NCBI GenBank assembly: GCA_003647375.1 | Contig: QMMS01000044.1 | Location: forward strand, 1-20,682 | Direction of reading: 5' to 3' | Length of the DNA stretch: 20,682 nucleotides | Origin: Deltaproteobacteria bacterium | Lineage (GTDB): Bacteria > Desulfobacterota > Desulfobacteria > Desulfobacterales > B30-G6 | In this document: piece by piece, positions 19,719 through 20,682 of the stretch | How the letters are laid out: each line of letters opens with the position of its first letter | How positions within the stretch are numbered: the stretch's first letter is position 1 | Translations under genes and position numbers: made by a program | The notes under the pieces: generated by a model | Told to the model about the DNA's origin: nothing | The model's input: the letters and a program-made list of their open reading frames with translations, nothing else | Databases searched by the model: none

Positions 19719-20682
19719 ATGGGCAGCATCAAAACATACATTAACGGAACCACCGGCGGCCCGGTGCGCGTCTATGTTCGCGACGGGCGCATCATTCGCA
19801 TTACACCGATAGAACTCGACGACACGGATGCACCTTCCTGGAAGATAAAAGCCCGCGGCCGGACCTTTTCACCACCACGCAAAACGACTCTCGCGCCATA
19901 CTCCCTGGCGTGGCGATCGATGATTTATTCACCCCAGAGGATTCTGACCCCTTTAAAAAGGGTGGATTTTGATCCCGACGGAAATCGCAACTGTGAAAAG
20001 CGGGGCGAATCTGGTTACGAGCCCATCGCCTGGGATGAGGCTGCCGATATCGTCTGCAATGAAATCAAGCGCATAAAACAGGAGTACGGTCCGGGAGCGA
20101 TGCTGTCGACGGCCAGTTCGCATCATTTGTGGGGTAACATCGGCTATCGTCACAGTACGTATTTTCGTTTCATGAACATGGTTGGCTACACCTATGCCGA
20201 CCACAACCCGGACAGTTGGGAAGGTTGGCACTGGGGCGGCATGCACCAGTGGGGCTTCTCCTGGCGGCTTGGTCTTCCGGAGCAGTACGACCTGCTTGAG
20301 GATGCCCTGAAAAATACAGAGATGGTGGTTTTCTGGTCCTCTGATCCGGAGACGACACATGGCATTTATTCCGCTTTTGAGTCTACCCCAAGGCGCTTCT
20401 GGTTGAAGGAACTTGGCGTTAAAATGGTCTTTATCGACCCGTTTATGAACCACACCGCCGGGCTGTTCGGTGACAAATGGTTCGCCCCGCGGCCTGATGC
20501 GGGCAATGCCATGGCCCTGGCCATCGCTCACGTCTGGCTGACCGAAGACTTGTACGATAAAGACTACATCGCCCAGCATGCTGTCGGCTTTGGCCAATGG
20601 GCGGCCTATGTACTCGGCGAAGAGGACGGCCAGCCGAAATCACCCCGGTGGGCGGAAAAGGAATGTGGCGTTCCCGCCCGGC
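19719..20682 (+). CDS. athL: Transhydroxylase (pyrogallol hydroxytransferase)-like molybdoenzyme, large subunit, truncated by window
   Basis: The first 321 residues of a molybdopterin oxidoreductase of the DMSO-reductase family. No N-terminal CxxCxxxC iron-sulfur motif is present, as in the Pelobacter acidigallici transhydroxylase large subunit. The segment with SSHHLWGNIGYRHSTYFRFM and ADHNPDSWEGWHWGGMHQWG is very close to that enzyme as I remember it. H135 and D165 are 30 apart, like its catalytic His144 and Asp174, and S166 would be the Mo ligand (Ser175). The reaction there transfers a hydroxyl between trihydroxybenzenes (pyrogallol to phloroglucinol). A paralogue with another phenolic substrate is possible. 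The start is ATG at 19719, 5 bp after GGAGG; the ATG at 19716 is too close. The iron-sulfur small subunit is expected beyond the window. The gene lies 64 bp after the dehydrogenase gene. Confidence 0.85.
   Translation, partial: MGSIKTYINGTTGGPVRVYVRDGRIIRITPIELDDTDAPSWKIKARGRTFSPPRKTTLAPYSLAWRSMIYSPQRILTPLKRVDFDPDGNRNCEKRGESGYEPIAWDEAADIVCNEIKRIKQEYGPGAMLSTASSHHLWGNIGYRHSTYFRFMNMVGYTYADHNPDSWEGWHWGGMHQWGFSWRLGLPEQYDLLEDALKNTEMVVFWSSDPETTHGIYSAFESTPRRFWLKELGVKMVFIDPFMNHTAGLFGDKWFAPRPDAGNAMALAIAHVWLTEDLYDKDYIAQHAVGFGQWAAYVLGEEDGQPKSPRWAEKECGVPAR

Noticed and set aside
19953..20597. Minus-strand frame of 214 codons
   Set aside because: It is antisense to the AthL-like gene, which is clearly homologous on the plus strand.

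Overview
The window looks like part of the chromosome of an anaerobic, probably sulfate-reducing bacterium of the Desulfobacterota (Desulfobacterales-like). This is inferred from the mix of genes: a trihydroxybenzene transhydroxylase-like molybdoenzyme, an acyl-ACP thioesterase, a partner-switching module and many short palindromic intergenic repeats. No rRNA or other taxonomic marker is present. I saw no tRNA, rRNA, CRISPR array or intact transposase.

Layout. Bases 1-457 (-) hold the 5' part of an uncharacterised gene. Bases 458-1657 are a decayed area with a REP-like hairpin pair, fragments of AlbA_2/RecG-like and PLD-like proteins, and operator-like repeats. Bases 1658-3384 (-) carry a sugar-phosphate isomerase/epimerase-like TIM barrel and a FatA/FatB-type acyl-ACP thioesterase. 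Bases 3771-10545 (+) carry a signalling and transport block: an SLC12-like cation-chloride cotransporter homologue, an ABC exporter with a very large insertion in its nucleotide-binding domain, a cNMP-binding-domain protein, an RsbW-like kinase and an RsbV-like STAS protein. Bases 10645-12571 (-) form a three-gene operon: an exported protein, an unknown protein and a PqqD-like protein. Bases 13091-14803 (-) encode a UbiB/ABC1 kinase-like membrane protein, 15090-15347 (-) a small zinc ribbon and 15864-16823 (+) a UbiA-family prenyltransferase. Bases 17070-20682 (+) carry an IclR regulator, a short-chain dehydrogenase, a 3-hydroxyacyl-CoA-dehydrogenase-family enzyme and a transhydroxylase large subunit (AthL-like) that runs off the window.

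How the genes may work together. The last block reads as a regulated catabolic operon for polyphenols, in which transhydroxylation leads toward phloroglucinol and is followed by ring reduction and hydroxyacid oxidation. The substrate assignment is inference. The 3771-10545 block suggests ion or solute transport tied to intracellular signalling. The intergenic regions are unusually rich in repeats: a 145-bp MITE-like element with a 4-bp target duplication, a 210-bp nested-hairpin element, three copies of a TAGGCTGTAGACTG-type hairpin array at gene ends, paired GC hairpins and a GGTTTTA heptamer run.
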